Source: UBA6244 sp965140775
GTDB lineage: Bacteria; Bacteroidota; Bacteroidia; Bacteroidales; F082
Length of the DNA: 64,000 bases
Direction: 5' to 3'
NCBI GenBank assembly: GCA_965140775.1
Contig: OZ223471.1
Location: forward strand, 1,798,001 to 1,862,000
In this document: positions 52,017 to 61,573 of the stretch, one piece after another
How the letters are laid out: each line of letters starts with the position of its first letter
Position numbering within the stretch: position 1 is the stretch's first letter
The notes under the pieces: generated by a model
What the model was told of the DNA's origin: nothing
What the model saw: the letters and a program-made list of their open reading frames with translations, nothing else
Databases searched by the model: none
Position numbers and translations under genes: made by a program

Positions 52017-52155
52017 CTGCAGAGCTTTTTTGGTTATGAATTTATACCTTCACCCATCGTAGGTGGATGCCATTCTTTAACAAAACTACAAAAACTTTCT
52101 CAAGTTGAATCAAACCACCAAAATTTAGTGGTTAGGATAGCAGATGGATTTTAAC

Positions 52156-54639
52156 TTAGAAGCCCATCAGACTTCCCACCTGAAACACCATCAACGACAC
52201 CAAATAGGCCAGAACTGTGGTATATACGGCCAGAAAAAGTGCCCATTTCCAATGTCCCGATTCGTTTTTGATGGCGGCTATTACAGCGATACATGGAAAA
52301 TAAATCAGGATAAACAACATGAATGAAATGGCTACCAGAGGCGTAAATACCGATTGCCCTTGTTTGCTCCCCGAGTCGTAAACCTGTGCCTTCATACGTT
52401 CGGCCAACCCTTGGTCGAGGTCGTCATTCGACTGGTAGAGCACGCCCAGGGTACTTACCACGATTTCTTTGGCTGCCGAACCGGCAACGATGGCTACCCC
52501 CATTTTCCAGTCGAAACCCAATGGAGCAATGGCCGGCTCAATAAATTTGCCCATACGACCGATGAAACTATTCTCTTGTTTCAACCTCATATTTTCGGCG
52601 TTTAGTTCTTCCATTTGCAATTGAAAAGCAGAACTGTCGCCACTGTGCTGATAGTTTTGTACCAGCAATGCCACTTGCTGTTGGTGTTTTTTTTCAATGT
52701 GTTCGCCTTTGGGAAAATATCCCAACACCCAGATAATCAGACTTGCCAGAAGAATCACGGTACCCATTTTACGCAGATATTGCTCACCTTTGAACCAGGT
52801 TTGTTTCAATATGGATGAGAGTGCCGGCACACGATAGGGCGGAAGCTCCATCACAAAGGGTATGGTTTCGACTTTGAACAAGGTTTTTTTCATAATCCAG
52901 GCCACCAGCCCGGCCAGCAAGATGCCAAACAAATAAATGCCAAAGAGTATGGTTCCCCTGAGTTCGGTGAAGAAGGCGCTGATTAACAGGATATAAACCG
53001 GATAACGGGCACTGCACGACATGAAAGGGATGATGAGCATGGTGACCAACCTGTCGTTTTTGTTTTCGATGGTGCGTGTGGCCATGATGGCCGGGACATT
53101 ACATCCGAATCCCATCAGCATGGGAACAAAGGATTTGCCATGAAGTCCGATCCGATGCATGAGCTTGTCCACGATAAAAGCTACCCTCGCCATATAGCCT
53201 GATGCTTCCATGAGGGTGAGAAAGAAGAACAAAATCAGGATGTTGGGTAAGAAAACGATAACGCCACCAACGCCTCCCAGAATTCCATCCACCAGCAAAT
53301 CTTTGAACATGCCGTCGGGCAAAACGGAGGATATCAAATCACCGATGACCCCAATCAGCCATTCGATGCCTTGCATGGGATAGTCGCCAATCCAAAAAGT
53401 TGCCTGAAAAGTAAGCCAAATGGCGAAAAGAAATATGGGGTAACTTAGAAACTGGCTGGTGACAATGTTGTCGATGATTCGACTGCGTGTAATTTTATTG
53501 TTTTTGGGTGCCGGTTTCAGGGTTTCTTTCAAGGCTCCCTCAATGAATCCGTATTTGGCATCGGTAATTACGGTTTCCACATTGTCCTTCCTCAGGTTGG
53601 CAATGATGGCTGCCTCGGTAAGGGCCGTGGTTTTTATTTCCTCGGCATTCTTACAAAGGTCAATTCTTTTCAACTCTGTTTCGTCTTCTTCCAGAAGTTT
53701 GATGGCGAGGTACCGGGGCGAAACTTTGTTGGTCAGCACTTCGTTTCCTTCCTGGTTGATGAGGTTTTGAAGAATCTTGATCGAACGCTCTATTCTGTTT
53801 CCGTAGTTGATGTGTACATGTCTGATAATGGGCTCGTTGTCATTATAGGCATCAATTATCTTGTCAAAAAGTTTTTCAATGCCCTTGCCCTTGGTTCCCA
53901 CGGTTGGAACCATGGGTATGCCGATCATTTTACCCAGGGCCTTGTAATCGAACAGGTCGCCCTTTTCCTCAAATTCATCCCACATATTGAGTGCAATCAC
54001 CACTTTCATGTCCATGTCGATGAGCTGGGTGGTCAGGTACAGGTTGCGTTCGAGGTTCGACGAATCGATCACATTCAGGATAACATCGGGCAATTCGGTA
54101 ATCAGGTGATCACGCACGTAAAGTTCTTCGGGCGTATAGCTGGTAATGGAGTAGGTGCCGGGCAAATCAGTCAGGCGAAAAGTGTAACCGCCGTATTCAA
54201 AACGGGCTTCCTTGGCATCCACGGTAATTCCACCGTAGTTTCCAACCTTTTCATGGCTATGTGAGGCAAAATTGAAAATGGAAGTTTTACCGCAATTGGG
54301 ATTGCCCACCAGGGCCACGTTGATGATCTTTCTTTGTGGTTCGATGGGAGCCAGTTTAAGCGCCTGTTCCAATTGAAACACTCCGTTGAAAGTCTGTTTG
54401 GAGGGTTCCTTGTTTTCGCCCGTCATCACCTCAATCAGTGCCGCTTCACTTCTCCGTAAGGAAATATTGTAGCACATCACATTGTACTCAATGGGGTCGC
54501 GTAGGGGTGCGTTTTTAATGACAATCACCTGTTTTCCGGTCACAAATCCCATTTCGATGATTCGTTTCCGAAACGCACCACGCCCCCTTACTTTAAGGAT
54601 GATGGCCTTATCTCCATTCTTTAGTTCAGCAAGATTCAT
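52156..54639 (-). CDS. feoB: fused FeoA-FeoB ferrous iron transporter
   Basis: An 827-residue membrane transporter. Residues 1-75 are a FeoA (SH3-like) domain, LAELKNGDKAIILKV. The FeoB GTPase follows (about 105-265; G1 GNPNCGKTS, G3 DLPGTYSI, G4 NMWD), then the GDI-like helical domain, and an integral membrane part (about 385-820) with the Gate domains and FeoB core (VIVFLPNILILFFFLTLMEASGYMAR; SCSARYPVYILL). It imports Fe(II). FeoA-FeoB fusion is common in Bacteroidota. I saw no separate feoA or feoC, and no recognisable Fur box upstream. It is probably transcribed alone. Confidence 0.95.
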   Translation of the reverse strand: MNLAELKNGDKAIILKVRGRGAFRKRIIEMGFVTGKQVIVIKNAPLRDPIEYNVMCYNISLRRSEAALIEVMTGENKEPSKQTFNGVFQLEQALKLAPIEPQRKIINVALVGNPNCGKTSIFNFASHSHEKVGNYGGITVDAKEARFEYGGYTFRLTDLPGTYSITSYTPEELYVRDHLITELPDVILNVIDSSNLERNLYLTTQLIDMDMKVVIALNMWDEFEEKGDLFDYKALGKMIGIPMVPTVGTKGKGIEKLFDKIIDAYNDNEPIIRHVHINYGNRIERSIKILQNLINQEGNEVLTNKVSPRYLAIKLLEEDETELKRIDLCKNAEEIKTTALTEAAIIANLRKDNVETVITDAKYGFIEGALKETLKPAPKNNKITRSRIIDNIVTSQFLSYPIFLFAIWLTFQATFWIGDYPMQGIEWLIGVIGDLISSVLPDGMFKDLLVDGILGGVGGVIVFLPNILILFFFLTLMEASGYMARVAFIVDKLMHRIGLHGKSFVPMLMGFGCNVPAIMATRTIENKNDRLVTMLIIPFMSCSARYPVYILLISAFFTELRGTILFGIYLFGILLAGLVAWIMKKTLFKVETIPFVMELPPYRVPALSSILKQTWFKGEQYLRKMGTVILLASLIIWVLGYFPKGEHIEKKHQQQVALLVQNYQHSGDSSAFQLQMEELNAENMRLKQENSFIGRMGKFIEPAIAPLGFDWKMGVAIVAGSAAKEIVVSTLGVLYQSNDDLDQGLAERMKAQVYDSGSKQGQSVFTPLVAISFMLFILIYFPCIAVIAAIKNESGHWKWALFLAVYTTVLAYLVSLMVFQVGSLMGF

Positions 54640-54718
54640 TTACTTTGCACCTCATGTTTTTTGGTAGCAAAACAACAATTTAAAGGCATGCGTTCTGATA
54701 CCTAATATTGGGTATATT

Positions 54719-55249
54719 TCAGAATTCGGGAGCCATTTCCGAATCGTTGTTCAGGAGGTAATGGATGCGTCCGAGGATGTTGCCAATACGAAATCCCCAA
54801 TGGGTGGCAAAGAGTTTTTCGCAATCGCTCACAGCATTTTCGCGTGCAGCATGGGTGTTGCGTTGATACAGCAGGAGAAAGTCTTTCATGTCTTGATACA
54901 CATCCGCCAGATGTTCCGAGATGCTCGAGTTAATGGGCTCTGTTTCATTAATATACAGAGGATCGATTACCCAAAATTCATCGTCTTTATCCAGAATTTT
55001 TCGCAGAGGGTTAAATATACTTTCCCAGTTCTCCTCGGTTACAAATCGTTCGCTGGCCTCGGGAAACTCCGGCTCAAGCGTGGGAAGTAACGAACCTTTT
55101 AAGTACAAAAGCGGCAAAATTCGTTGCATAAAAACCAACACCTGATCCTTGTTTTTTTCTTCGGCATGTTCCAAAAAGAAACAATACTCGTTGGCCACAG
55201 TAAGCATTTCGAGAATGGGAGCAGAGATGGTGTTGTCGTCGGTATTCAT
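54719..55249 (-). CDS. DUF5063 family protein
   Basis: A 176-residue cytoplasmic helical protein starting at the ATG at 55249 (a TTG two codons earlier is unlikely). It matches DUF5063: ILEMLTVANEYCFFLE, QRILPLLYLKGSLLP, YQDMKDFLLLYQ and the C-terminal FATHWGFRIGNILGRIHYLL. The family is typical of Bacteroidota and has no known function. The -7 box lies only 14 nt upstream, so the message has a very short leader. It stands between feoB and the sugar operon terminator. Confidence 0.8.
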   Translation of the reverse strand: MNTDDNTISAPILEMLTVANEYCFFLEHAEEKNKDQVLVFMQRILPLLYLKGSLLPTLEPEFPEASERFVTEENWESIFNPLRKILDKDDEFWVIDPLYINETEPINSSISEHLADVYQDMKDFLLLYQRNTHAARENAVSDCEKLFATHWGFRIGNILGRIHYLLNNDSEMAPEF

Positions 55250-55262
55250 TGTCAATTTTTTT

Positions 55263-55270
55263 GCAAAAGT
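55263..55270 (-). promoter_or_regulatory. -7 box for the DUF5063 gene
   Basis: TACTTTTG on the minus strand ends 13 nt before the ATG at 55249. Confidence 0.55.
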
Positions 55271-55316
55271 ATGAAATGATTTATTGTGGTGAGATGGATA
55301 TGTGTGGGAGTGTAAA

Positions 55317-55350
55317 ACAAAAGCCTGAAAAACGTAATTTTCAGGCTTTT
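55317..55350 (-). terminator. terminator of the nucleotide-sugar operon
   Basis: A perfect 14-bp stem (CAAAAGCCTGAAAA and TTTTCAGGCTTTTG) has a 6-nt loop and is followed on the minus strand by TTTT. It lies 22 nt after the phosphosugar mutase stop codon. Confidence 0.85.
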
Positions 55351-55371
55351 GAAATAGCAGTTAATGGACAA

Positions 55372-57108
55372 TTAAGCACCCAAATCTGTTATGTATTGTT
55401 TAATTTTTTGATTCAGTTTTTCTTCCACTTCGGTGTATTGCGATTTTTCGGCCATGGGCGCCATCACACCGAAATAGAATTTGATTTTAGGCTCGGTGCC
55501 CGACGGACGAACGCTGACTTTTCCGCCGTCAGCGGTAAAGAATTGCAATACATTGGAGGGTGGAAGCAGGATGTCTTCGGTGTTGCCTGCCGGCAAATGA
55601 TGGGTTTTGCGGGTTTGATAATCTTTCACCATCACCACAGGACTTCCTCCTAAAGTGGCAGGAGGATTTTTGCGGAATTTGGCCATCATTTCCTGAATTT
55701 CTTCGGCACCGGATTTTCCTTTGCGTACCACAGAAATCAAGCTTTCTTTGTACAAGCCATATTCCTGATACATGTCGAGGAGCAGGTCGAAAAGTCCGAT
55801 TCCTTTGTCGGCAGCCCAGGCGGCCGTTTCGGCAATCATGGCGCATGAAATAACGGCATCTTTGTCGCGCACGAAATCACCCACCAGGTAACCATAGCTT
55901 TCTTCACCACCTCCGATAAAGGTTTTTTTACCTTCAAAATGCTTGATGATATCGGCAATATATTTGAATCCGGTGAGCACATCGAAATGTTCCACACCAA
56001 ACTTGTCGGCAATTTTGGCCAGAAGTTCAGAAGTGACAATGGTTTTAACGATGAACTCTTTTCCTGTGAGTTTACCGTTTTCTTTCCATTTGGTAAGCAA
56101 ATAATAAATGAGCAGAGATGCCGCCTGATTGCCGTTCAGCAGGATAAAATCGTCACCTTTGCGGATGGCTATTCCCACGCGGTCAGCATCAGGGTCGGTG
56201 GCCATCACCAGGTCGGCGTTGATGCTTTTGGCTTTCTCGATGGCCATGGCAAGCGCGGCTGATTCTTCGGGATTGGGTGATTTTACAGTGGGGAAGTTGC
56301 CATCAGAAATGGCTTGTTCGTCCACCATGAAAACCTGCTCAAAACCAAACATCTTGAGGGCTTGGGGTACCAGCGTAACGCCAGTTCCGTGAAGCGGGGT
56401 ATAAACAATTTTGAAGTCTTTTTGTCTTTTGATAGCTTGCGGCGAAAGGCTCAGTTCTTTTACACGTTGTAGATAAATGGCATCGGTTTCTTCGCCTATG
56501 ATGTGGATCAAGTCTTTATTGCCTGAAAATTTCACCTCGCGGATGTCGGTAATTTTCTCCACCTCAGCAATTACGTTTTTGTCGTGGGGACTGATCAACT
56601 GACCACCATCATCCCAATAGGCTTTGTATCCATTGTATTCCTTGGGGTTATGGCTGGCGGTTATGACGATTCCACCCTGACAACCGTAATGTCGGATGGC
56701 GAAGGATAGCTCGGGGGTGGGACGCAGTTTGTTGAAAAGATAAACCTTGATGCCGTTGGCGGAAAAGACATCGGCGGTAATCTGGGCAAAATAGGGGCTG
56801 TTGTTTCTGGAATCGTAGGCAATGGCTACCTTGATGGGGCTTTTGTCGGGGAAATTGGCTTTCAGGTAGTTGGCAAAACCTTGAGTGGCTGCACCCACGG
56901 TGTATTTGTTCATCCGGTTGGACCCCACGCCCATGATGCCGCGCAAACCTCCGGTTCCAAATTCCAGATCGCGGTAAAACGATTCAATCACCTCCTGCGG
57001 GTTGTTGTTGATCATGTCTTTGATGGCTGCCTTGGTTTCGGCATCGTAGTTTCCATCCAGCCAACTTTGTGCTTTGGCCAGCGCTTGCGGATCAATAGTT
57101 GTGTTCAT
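55372..57108 (-). CDS. phosphoglucomutase/phosphomannomutase family protein
   Basis: A 578-residue alpha-D-phosphohexomutase. Domain 1 has GTGGLRGIMGVGSNRMN and the phosphoserine loop TASHNPKEYNGYK. Domain 2 has the Mg-binding ATDPDADRVGI, domain 3 the sugar-selectivity loop GGEESYGYLVG, and domain 4 the phosphate-binding RPSGTEPKIKFY. It interconverts hexose 1- and 6-phosphates. This length is typical of the bacterial PgcA-like phosphoglucomutase. It is the last gene of the ugd operon, 12 nt after the RmlD-like gene, so it probably supplies glucose 1-phosphate for UDP-sugar synthesis. Confidence 0.95.
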   Translation of the reverse strand: MNTTIDPQALAKAQSWLDGNYDAETKAAIKDMINNNPQEVIESFYRDLEFGTGGLRGIMGVGSNRMNKYTVGAATQGFANYLKANFPDKSPIKVAIAYDSRNNSPYFAQITADVFSANGIKVYLFNKLRPTPELSFAIRHYGCQGGIVITASHNPKEYNGYKAYWDDGGQLISPHDKNVIAEVEKITDIREVKFSGNKDLIHIIGEETDAIYLQRVKELSLSPQAIKRQKDFKIVYTPLHGTGVTLVPQALKMFGFEQVFMVDEQAISDGNFPTVKSPNPEESAALAMAIEKAKSINADLVMATDPDADRVGIAIRKGDDFILLNGNQAASLLIYYLLTKWKENGKLTGKEFIVKTIVTSELLAKIADKFGVEHFDVLTGFKYIADIIKHFEGKKTFIGGGEESYGYLVGDFVRDKDAVISCAMIAETAAWAADKGIGLFDLLLDMYQEYGLYKESLISVVRKGKSGAEEIQEMMAKFRKNPPATLGGSPVVMVKDYQTRKTHHLPAGNTEDILLPPSNVLQFFTADGGKVSVRPSGTEPKIKFYFGVMAPMAEKSQYTEVEEKLNQKIKQYITDLGA

Positions 57109-57120
57109 TGTTTTAGGTTT

Positions 57121-57981
57121 TTAATCGAGTTCTATAATCATTTTCCGTAGGCTTTCCCGCCAATGGGGAACCTCCAGTTTTAGTTGGGTTTTTATTTTGG
57201 CTTTGTTCAGCACACTGTAAAATGGGCGATTGGTTTTGGTTGGGTATTCCTTTGATTCCAAAGCTTTTATCTGGCAGTTGAGATGGGCTTCTTCCATGAT
57301 GGCCTGGGCAAAATCGTACCAACTGATAGCACCTTCATTACTGTAATGAAATACTTCTTTAACTTGCTCATCGCCATAAGTTTGTGCTGTTTTTAGCACG
57401 GCCTCTGCCAAATCACGGGCATAGGTTGGTGTTCCCACCTGATCGACCACCACCCCAAGGCTTTCTCTTTCCTTGCCGAGGCGCAGCATGGTTTTTACGA
57501 AATTGTTTCCATGGGCACTATACAACCATGATGTGCGGATAATAACATACCTGTCGGCAATCTGTTGCAAAGCCACTTCTCCTTCCAGCTTGGTTAGCCC
57601 GTAAAACGAAATGGGTCGTGTTGGGTCACCTTCATTATAGGGTTTGTGGTTGGTGCCGTCGAAAACATAATCTGTGGAGATATGGATAAGCAACGCTTTA
57701 TGTCGGTTACATTGTTTGGCCAGATAGCCCACCGAGGTTTTATTGACCAACATGGCCAGTTCGCGGTCGTCCTCGGCTTTGTCAACGGCGGTATAGGCAG
57801 CACAATTGAGCACTACGCGGGGCTGGTTGAGGTTGAACCACCGGGCCACGGCCTCTTCGCTGGTCAGGTCGAGGTCGTCGATGTCGGTGAAAAAGAAATT
57901 AAACTCAGGATATTGGTCTTCCAGCTTTTTAATTTCAGTGCCCAGTTGACCTTTACCTCCTGTTACAAGTACATTGATCAT
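57121..57981 (-). CDS. rfbD: RmlD-like NDP-sugar 4-ketoreductase
   Basis: A 286-residue short-chain (extended SDR) reductase matching RmlD: VLVTGGKGQLGTEIKKL (Rossmann start), NCAAYTAVDKAEDD, STDYVFDG, and the catalytic YGLTK (Tyr-x3-Lys). RmlD makes dTDP-L-rhamnose, but no rmlA, rmlB or rmlC is found here. The gene overlaps the UDP-glucuronate decarboxylase gene by 4 nt. The product may act on another 4-keto sugar in this operon or complete a rhamnose pathway encoded elsewhere. Confidence 0.85.
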   Translation of the reverse strand: MINVLVTGGKGQLGTEIKKLEDQYPEFNFFFTDIDDLDLTSEEAVARWFNLNQPRVVLNCAAYTAVDKAEDDRELAMLVNKTSVGYLAKQCNRHKALLIHISTDYVFDGTNHKPYNEGDPTRPISFYGLTKLEGEVALQQIADRYVIIRTSWLYSAHGNNFVKTMLRLGKERESLGVVVDQVGTPTYARDLAEAVLKTAQTYGDEQVKEVFHYSNEGAISWYDFAQAIMEEAHLNCQIKALESKEYPTKTNRPFYSVLNKAKIKTQLKLEVPHWRESLRKMIIELD

Positions 57982-58919
57982 GATTCTTTTAAAAGTTTGT
58001 CGAAATAGTCGATGGTTTTCACAAGGCCTTCATTCAATGGGATTTTGGGCTCCCAATTGAGTTTTTCCTTGGCGAGAGAAATGTTGGGTTGGCGTTGCAT
58101 GGGGTCGTCGGAAGGAAGTGGTTCGTAGATTATTTTTGATTTACTTCCCACAAATTCAATCACTTTTTGAGCAAGCTCGAGGATGGTAAATTCACCCGGA
58201 TTTCCGATATTGACGGGACCGATGAAATCGTCACCCGTGGCCATCATTTTGGTCATGCCATTCAGGAGGTCGTCAACATACTGAAAACTACGGGTTTGTC
58301 CGCCGTCACCATAAACAGTAATATCCTGACCTTTAAGTGCTTGAACGATAAAGTTGCTAACAACCCGTCCATCGTTGGGGTGCATGCGGGGGCCGTAGGT
58401 GTTAAAAATCCGGATGATTTTAATGCGTACGTTGTTTTGCTGATGATAGTTCATGAACAAGGTTTCGGCCACGCGTTTTCCTTCATCGTAGCACGACCTC
58501 GTTCCGATGGGGTTGACGTGTCCCCAATAGCTTTCGGTTTGTGGATGCACCTTGGGGTCACCATATACCTCGCTGGTGGAAGCCTGCAATACTTTTGCTT
58601 TGATGCGTTTGGCCAAACCAAGCATGTTGATGGCTCCCATTACCGAGGTTTTTACGGTTTTGATGGGATTGTATTGATAGTGCACCGGAGAGGCGGGGCA
58701 GGCCAGGTTGTAAATTTCGTCCACTTCTACCACGAAGGGGGTGGTAACATCGTGGCGTACCAACTCAAAATAGGGGTTGTCGAGCAGGTGAACCACATTT
58801 CGTTTTTGGCCGGTAAAAAAATTGTCGAGGCAAATCACTTCATTGCCTTCATTCAACAGTCGTTCGCACAAATGCGATCCCACAAATCCGGCTCCTCCGG
58901 TAACAAGAATTCGTTTCAT
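57978..58919 (-). CDS. UDP-glucuronate decarboxylase (UDP-xylose synthase type)
   Basis: A 313-residue extended SDR. It has the NAD-binding VTGGAGFVGSHLCERL, the substrate and catalytic region CPASPVHYQYNP, STSEVYGDPKVHPQTE, and the Tyr-x3-Lys pair in SCYDEGKRVAE. These are the marks of the UXS family, which converts UDP-glucuronate to UDP-xylose. The gene directly follows ugd, which makes its substrate, and overlaps the RmlD-like gene by 4 nt. The operon probably feeds surface polysaccharide synthesis; no glycosyltransferase lies in the window. Confidence 0.92.
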   Translation of the reverse strand: MKRILVTGGAGFVGSHLCERLLNEGNEVICLDNFFTGQKRNVVHLLDNPYFELVRHDVTTPFVVEVDEIYNLACPASPVHYQYNPIKTVKTSVMGAINMLGLAKRIKAKVLQASTSEVYGDPKVHPQTESYWGHVNPIGTRSCYDEGKRVAETLFMNYHQQNNVRIKIIRIFNTYGPRMHPNDGRVVSNFIVQALKGQDITVYGDGGQTRSFQYVDDLLNGMTKMMATGDDFIGPVNIGNPGEFTILELAQKVIEFVGSKSKIIYEPLPSDDPMQRQPNISLAKEKLNWEPKIPLNEGLVKTIDYFDKLLKES

Positions 58920-58935
58920 CAGCTTAGGTTTTTAC

Positions 58936-58977
58936 AACAAAGGCTGTGAATTGAATTAGCAAGCCACAGCCTTTGTT
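58936..58977. other. 13-bp hairpin between ugd and UXS genes
   Basis: AACAAAGGCTGTG (58936-58948) pairs perfectly with CACAGCCTTTGTT (58965-58977) around a 16-nt loop. It sits 10 nt after the ugd stop codon and 16 nt before the next start on the minus strand. There is no proper T tract, so it may lower or process the downstream message rather than end it. Confidence 0.65.
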
Positions 58978-58987
58978 TGTGGATAAA

Positions 58988-60310
58988 TTATTGATTGGGT
59001 GTTCCGATACCGAAATAGTCGAACTTATTTTCCTTCATATCGTTGAGATCGTAAACATTACGTCCGTCAAAAATCACGTGGGTTTTCAACAGTTTTTTCA
59101 TCACGTTGAAATTGGGGAATTTAAATTCAGGCCATTCGGTTACCAGAAACAGTGCATCGGCATCGATGAGTGCTTCATATTGATCTTTTGAGTACTCGAT
59201 GCTGTCGCCCAGAATTCGCTGTGTTTCGTGCATGGCCACCGGGTCGTAGGCTTTTACTTTGGCACCGGCCTCCAGCAGCTTTTTAACGATTACCAACGAG
59301 GGGGCTTCGCGCATGTCGTCGGTTTGTGGCTTAAACGAAAGTCCCCACATGGCGAAGGTTTTTCCTTTTAAATCGCCATCAAAATATTTCATGGCTTTGG
59401 CGAAAAGAACGGATTTTTGACGATAGTTTACATTTTCAACTGCCTTGAGTACCTCGAGGCTATAGCCCAGGTTGTCAGCGGTTTTAATAAGGGCTTTTAC
59501 GTCTTTCGGAAAACAAGATCCGCCATAACCTGTTCCGGGATAGATGAAATACTTGCCAATACGGCGGTCGGAGCCGATACCTTTGCGAACCATATTCACG
59601 TCAGCACCCACAATTTCGCACAGGTTAGCGATGTCGTTCATGAAACTGATCTTGGTGGCGAGCATGGAATTGGCTGTGTATTTGGTCATTTCAGCCGACA
59701 CGATGTCCATAAAAATAACCGGATGTCCGTTCATGGTAAAGGGTTTGTATAATTTTTCCATTACCGATTGGGCTTTTTTGGAATCCACCCCAACCACAAT
59801 ACGATCGGGTCGCAGGAAATCGTCAACAGCGGCACCTTCTTTCAAAAATTCGGGGTTGGAGGCCACGTCAAACGGAATGTCGGCTTTGCGGGCATCCAAG
59901 GCATCCTTCATGGCTTTACGTACTTTTTCGGCAGTTCCTACCGGAACGGTACTTTTTGTTACCATCAACAAATAGTCGGTCATGTGTGCGCCCACTTTAC
60001 GGGCTACTTCGAGCACATACTTGAGGTCGGCACTTCCGTCTTCATCCGGCGGGGTGCCAACTGCGCCAAAAACCACACTTACGCCATCCAGACATTCTTC
60101 CAGTTTGGTGCTGAAATGTAAACGTCCTTTGGTTACATTTCGTTCTACCATTTCTTCCAATCCGGGCTCGTAAATTGGAATGATGCCTTTTTTAAGGTTC
60201 TCAATCTTTTTTTCGTCGATGTCAACGCAGCATACATCAATCCCCACTTCGGAAAAACATGCGCCGGTAACCAGTCCAACGTATCCAGTTCCTACAATTG
60301 TTATTTTCAT
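58988..60310 (-). CDS. ugd: UDP-glucose 6-dehydrogenase
   Basis: A 440-residue enzyme that oxidises UDP-glucose twice to UDP-glucuronate with NAD+. The N-terminal Rossmann motif ITIVGTGYVGLVTGACFSE, the central VASNPEFLKEG and the catalytic-cysteine segment GGSCFPKDVKAL are intact, as are the C-terminal LWGLSFKPQTDDMREAPS-like sequence and NGRNVYDL-type end (DGRNVYDL). It heads the sugar operon, with a well-formed promoter just upstream. Confidence 0.96.
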   Translation of the reverse strand: MKITIVGTGYVGLVTGACFSEVGIDVCCVDIDEKKIENLKKGIIPIYEPGLEEMVERNVTKGRLHFSTKLEECLDGVSVVFGAVGTPPDEDGSADLKYVLEVARKVGAHMTDYLLMVTKSTVPVGTAEKVRKAMKDALDARKADIPFDVASNPEFLKEGAAVDDFLRPDRIVVGVDSKKAQSVMEKLYKPFTMNGHPVIFMDIVSAEMTKYTANSMLATKISFMNDIANLCEIVGADVNMVRKGIGSDRRIGKYFIYPGTGYGGSCFPKDVKALIKTADNLGYSLEVLKAVENVNYRQKSVLFAKAMKYFDGDLKGKTFAMWGLSFKPQTDDMREAPSLVIVKKLLEAGAKVKAYDPVAMHETQRILGDSIEYSKDQYEALIDADALFLVTEWPEFKFPNFNVMKKLLKTHVIFDGRNVYDLNDMKENKFDYFGIGTPNQ

Positions 60311-60351
60311 GATCTTGTTATATAAGTGAATAAGCTAATTCTTAAAGAAAC

Positions 60352-60381
60352 CAAAGATAAAAGTTTCCGTTGAATTTCCAA
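60352..60381 (-). promoter_or_regulatory. Bacteroidota-type promoter of the ugd operon
   Basis: On the minus strand TTGG (60378-60381), an 18-nt spacer and TATCTTTG (60352-60359) form a good promoter, 41 nt upstream of the ugd ATG. Confidence 0.65.
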
Positions 60382-60445
60382 TATTTCCAGAGGCTTTTTT
60401 TGTTTGTGGTTGTTTTATTCATCGAGGGTTGCAAACTTTTGAAAA

Positions 60446-61435
60446 TTAGTCGATTTGGTAGGATACCCCCAATCCAAACGATTCTTTTATCTGTAATTTC
60501 GGACTGCCCGATACTTCCACTTTGTCGCCATCAATTACTTCATAGTTGGGAGTGAGTGCATTGTGGTCATACTTTACATGCATGTATAAGATGGTAGAAA
60601 ACAGCTTGTTAATGGAGAATATCACCCGGGTGTCCACATCCACATCAATATTCCATCGGTTGGATACATCCAAATCGAGGTAATTGTTGTGGAGGGTAAG
60701 GGCCGTGCTGAGGTTGATGTTTTCCATGAGTTCGGTTTTGTAACTGGTAAGTAAATTCAGACCCACTTCACCCAGAAATTGTCTTCCTGGTACGATAATA
60801 TTGCCCAAACTGTCCACCACGGCTTTTTTTACACCAAAGGCTCCTTTGTTGGCCAGTTCGGCATTCTTAACGAAGGTCATTTTCCCCGAAAGAGGACTCA
60901 TAAACAACTGGAATTCGCCATTGGGCTTGTAGTTGAAACCCAGTGAAACAGTGAGATAAGCGGGTGCAAAAAAGCCGGAAATCAAGGTGCTGTCGTCGGG
61001 ATATTTGTAGCCGTCGGCAAATTGAGTTTTTAAGGTCGTTAAGGCGGTGAGGCTCCATTTTTTGGAGGTTTGATGACTGAAAGCCAGCAGCAAGTCCAGT
61101 TTGTCGTCGGTCTTTTCCACACGGTTGTCAACATAGCCCACCAATCCATAGGCCATGTTGGCTTGTTGGTCGAAGGTGAACTTGTTTTTTTGGTACTTAA
61201 TTTCGTAATCCACCGCCGCTTTTCCCGACAAGGAACTTTCACCGCCGGAAGCCCAGTTTAAAAATGCAATTTGGTTAACAGAAAGCAGGCTCAGGCTCTT
61301 GAACGTCCAGTAACTTGTGGTGTCAGCGTCGTTTTGATTTTGGATGGTGTCGTTTTCTGAAGCGAAAAATGTCACGGGCGAAACGATCATCCCCAGTAAT
61401 ATGGCTATGGAAATTAGCGCTTTAACTTGATTCAT
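60446..61435 (-). CDS. DUF3078 outer-membrane-like protein
   Basis: A 329-residue exported protein, from the ATG at 61435 that opens a signal peptide (MNQVKALISIAILLG...). The mature part matches DUF3078: NQIAFLNWASGGESSLSGKAAV, alternating hydrophobic/polar beta-strands (DYEIKYQKNKFTF, LDLLLAFSHQTSKKW, YLTVSLGFNYKP), and a C-terminal strand ending in an aromatic-rich GLGVSYQID. The pattern suggests a beta-barrel in the outer membrane. The function is unknown. Confidence 0.85.
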   Translation of the reverse strand: MNQVKALISIAILLGMIVSPVTFFASENDTIQNQNDADTTSYWTFKSLSLLSVNQIAFLNWASGGESSLSGKAAVDYEIKYQKNKFTFDQQANMAYGLVGYVDNRVEKTDDKLDLLLAFSHQTSKKWSLTALTTLKTQFADGYKYPDDSTLISGFFAPAYLTVSLGFNYKPNGEFQLFMSPLSGKMTFVKNAELANKGAFGVKKAVVDSLGNIIVPGRQFLGEVGLNLLTSYKTELMENINLSTALTLHNNYLDLDVSNRWNIDVDVDTRVIFSINKLFSTILYMHVKYDHNALTPNYEVIDGDKVEVSGSPKLQIKESFGLGVSYQID

Positions 61436-61514
61436 GCGTAATCGGTTTGAAATCGGCAATAGTTGGCTATGATTCGATAACCCCAATCCTTTAATTTTAT
61501 TGCCTAAAAATGAA

Positions 61515-61554
61515 GCATGGCGGCAGTTTTTTATCCTGCCGCCATGCCTTTTTT
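61515..61554. terminator. bidirectional terminator-like hairpin
   Basis: GCATGGCGGCAG (61515-61526) pairs perfectly with CTGCCGCCATGC (61536-61547), with a 9-nt loop. A T tract (61549-61554) follows on the plus strand and TTTTT lies 7 nt beyond on the minus strand. It separates the S9 peptidase gene from DUF3078 and most likely ends the peptidase transcript. Confidence 0.65.
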
Positions 61555-61573
61555 CACTAAAAAAATGCTTTTG

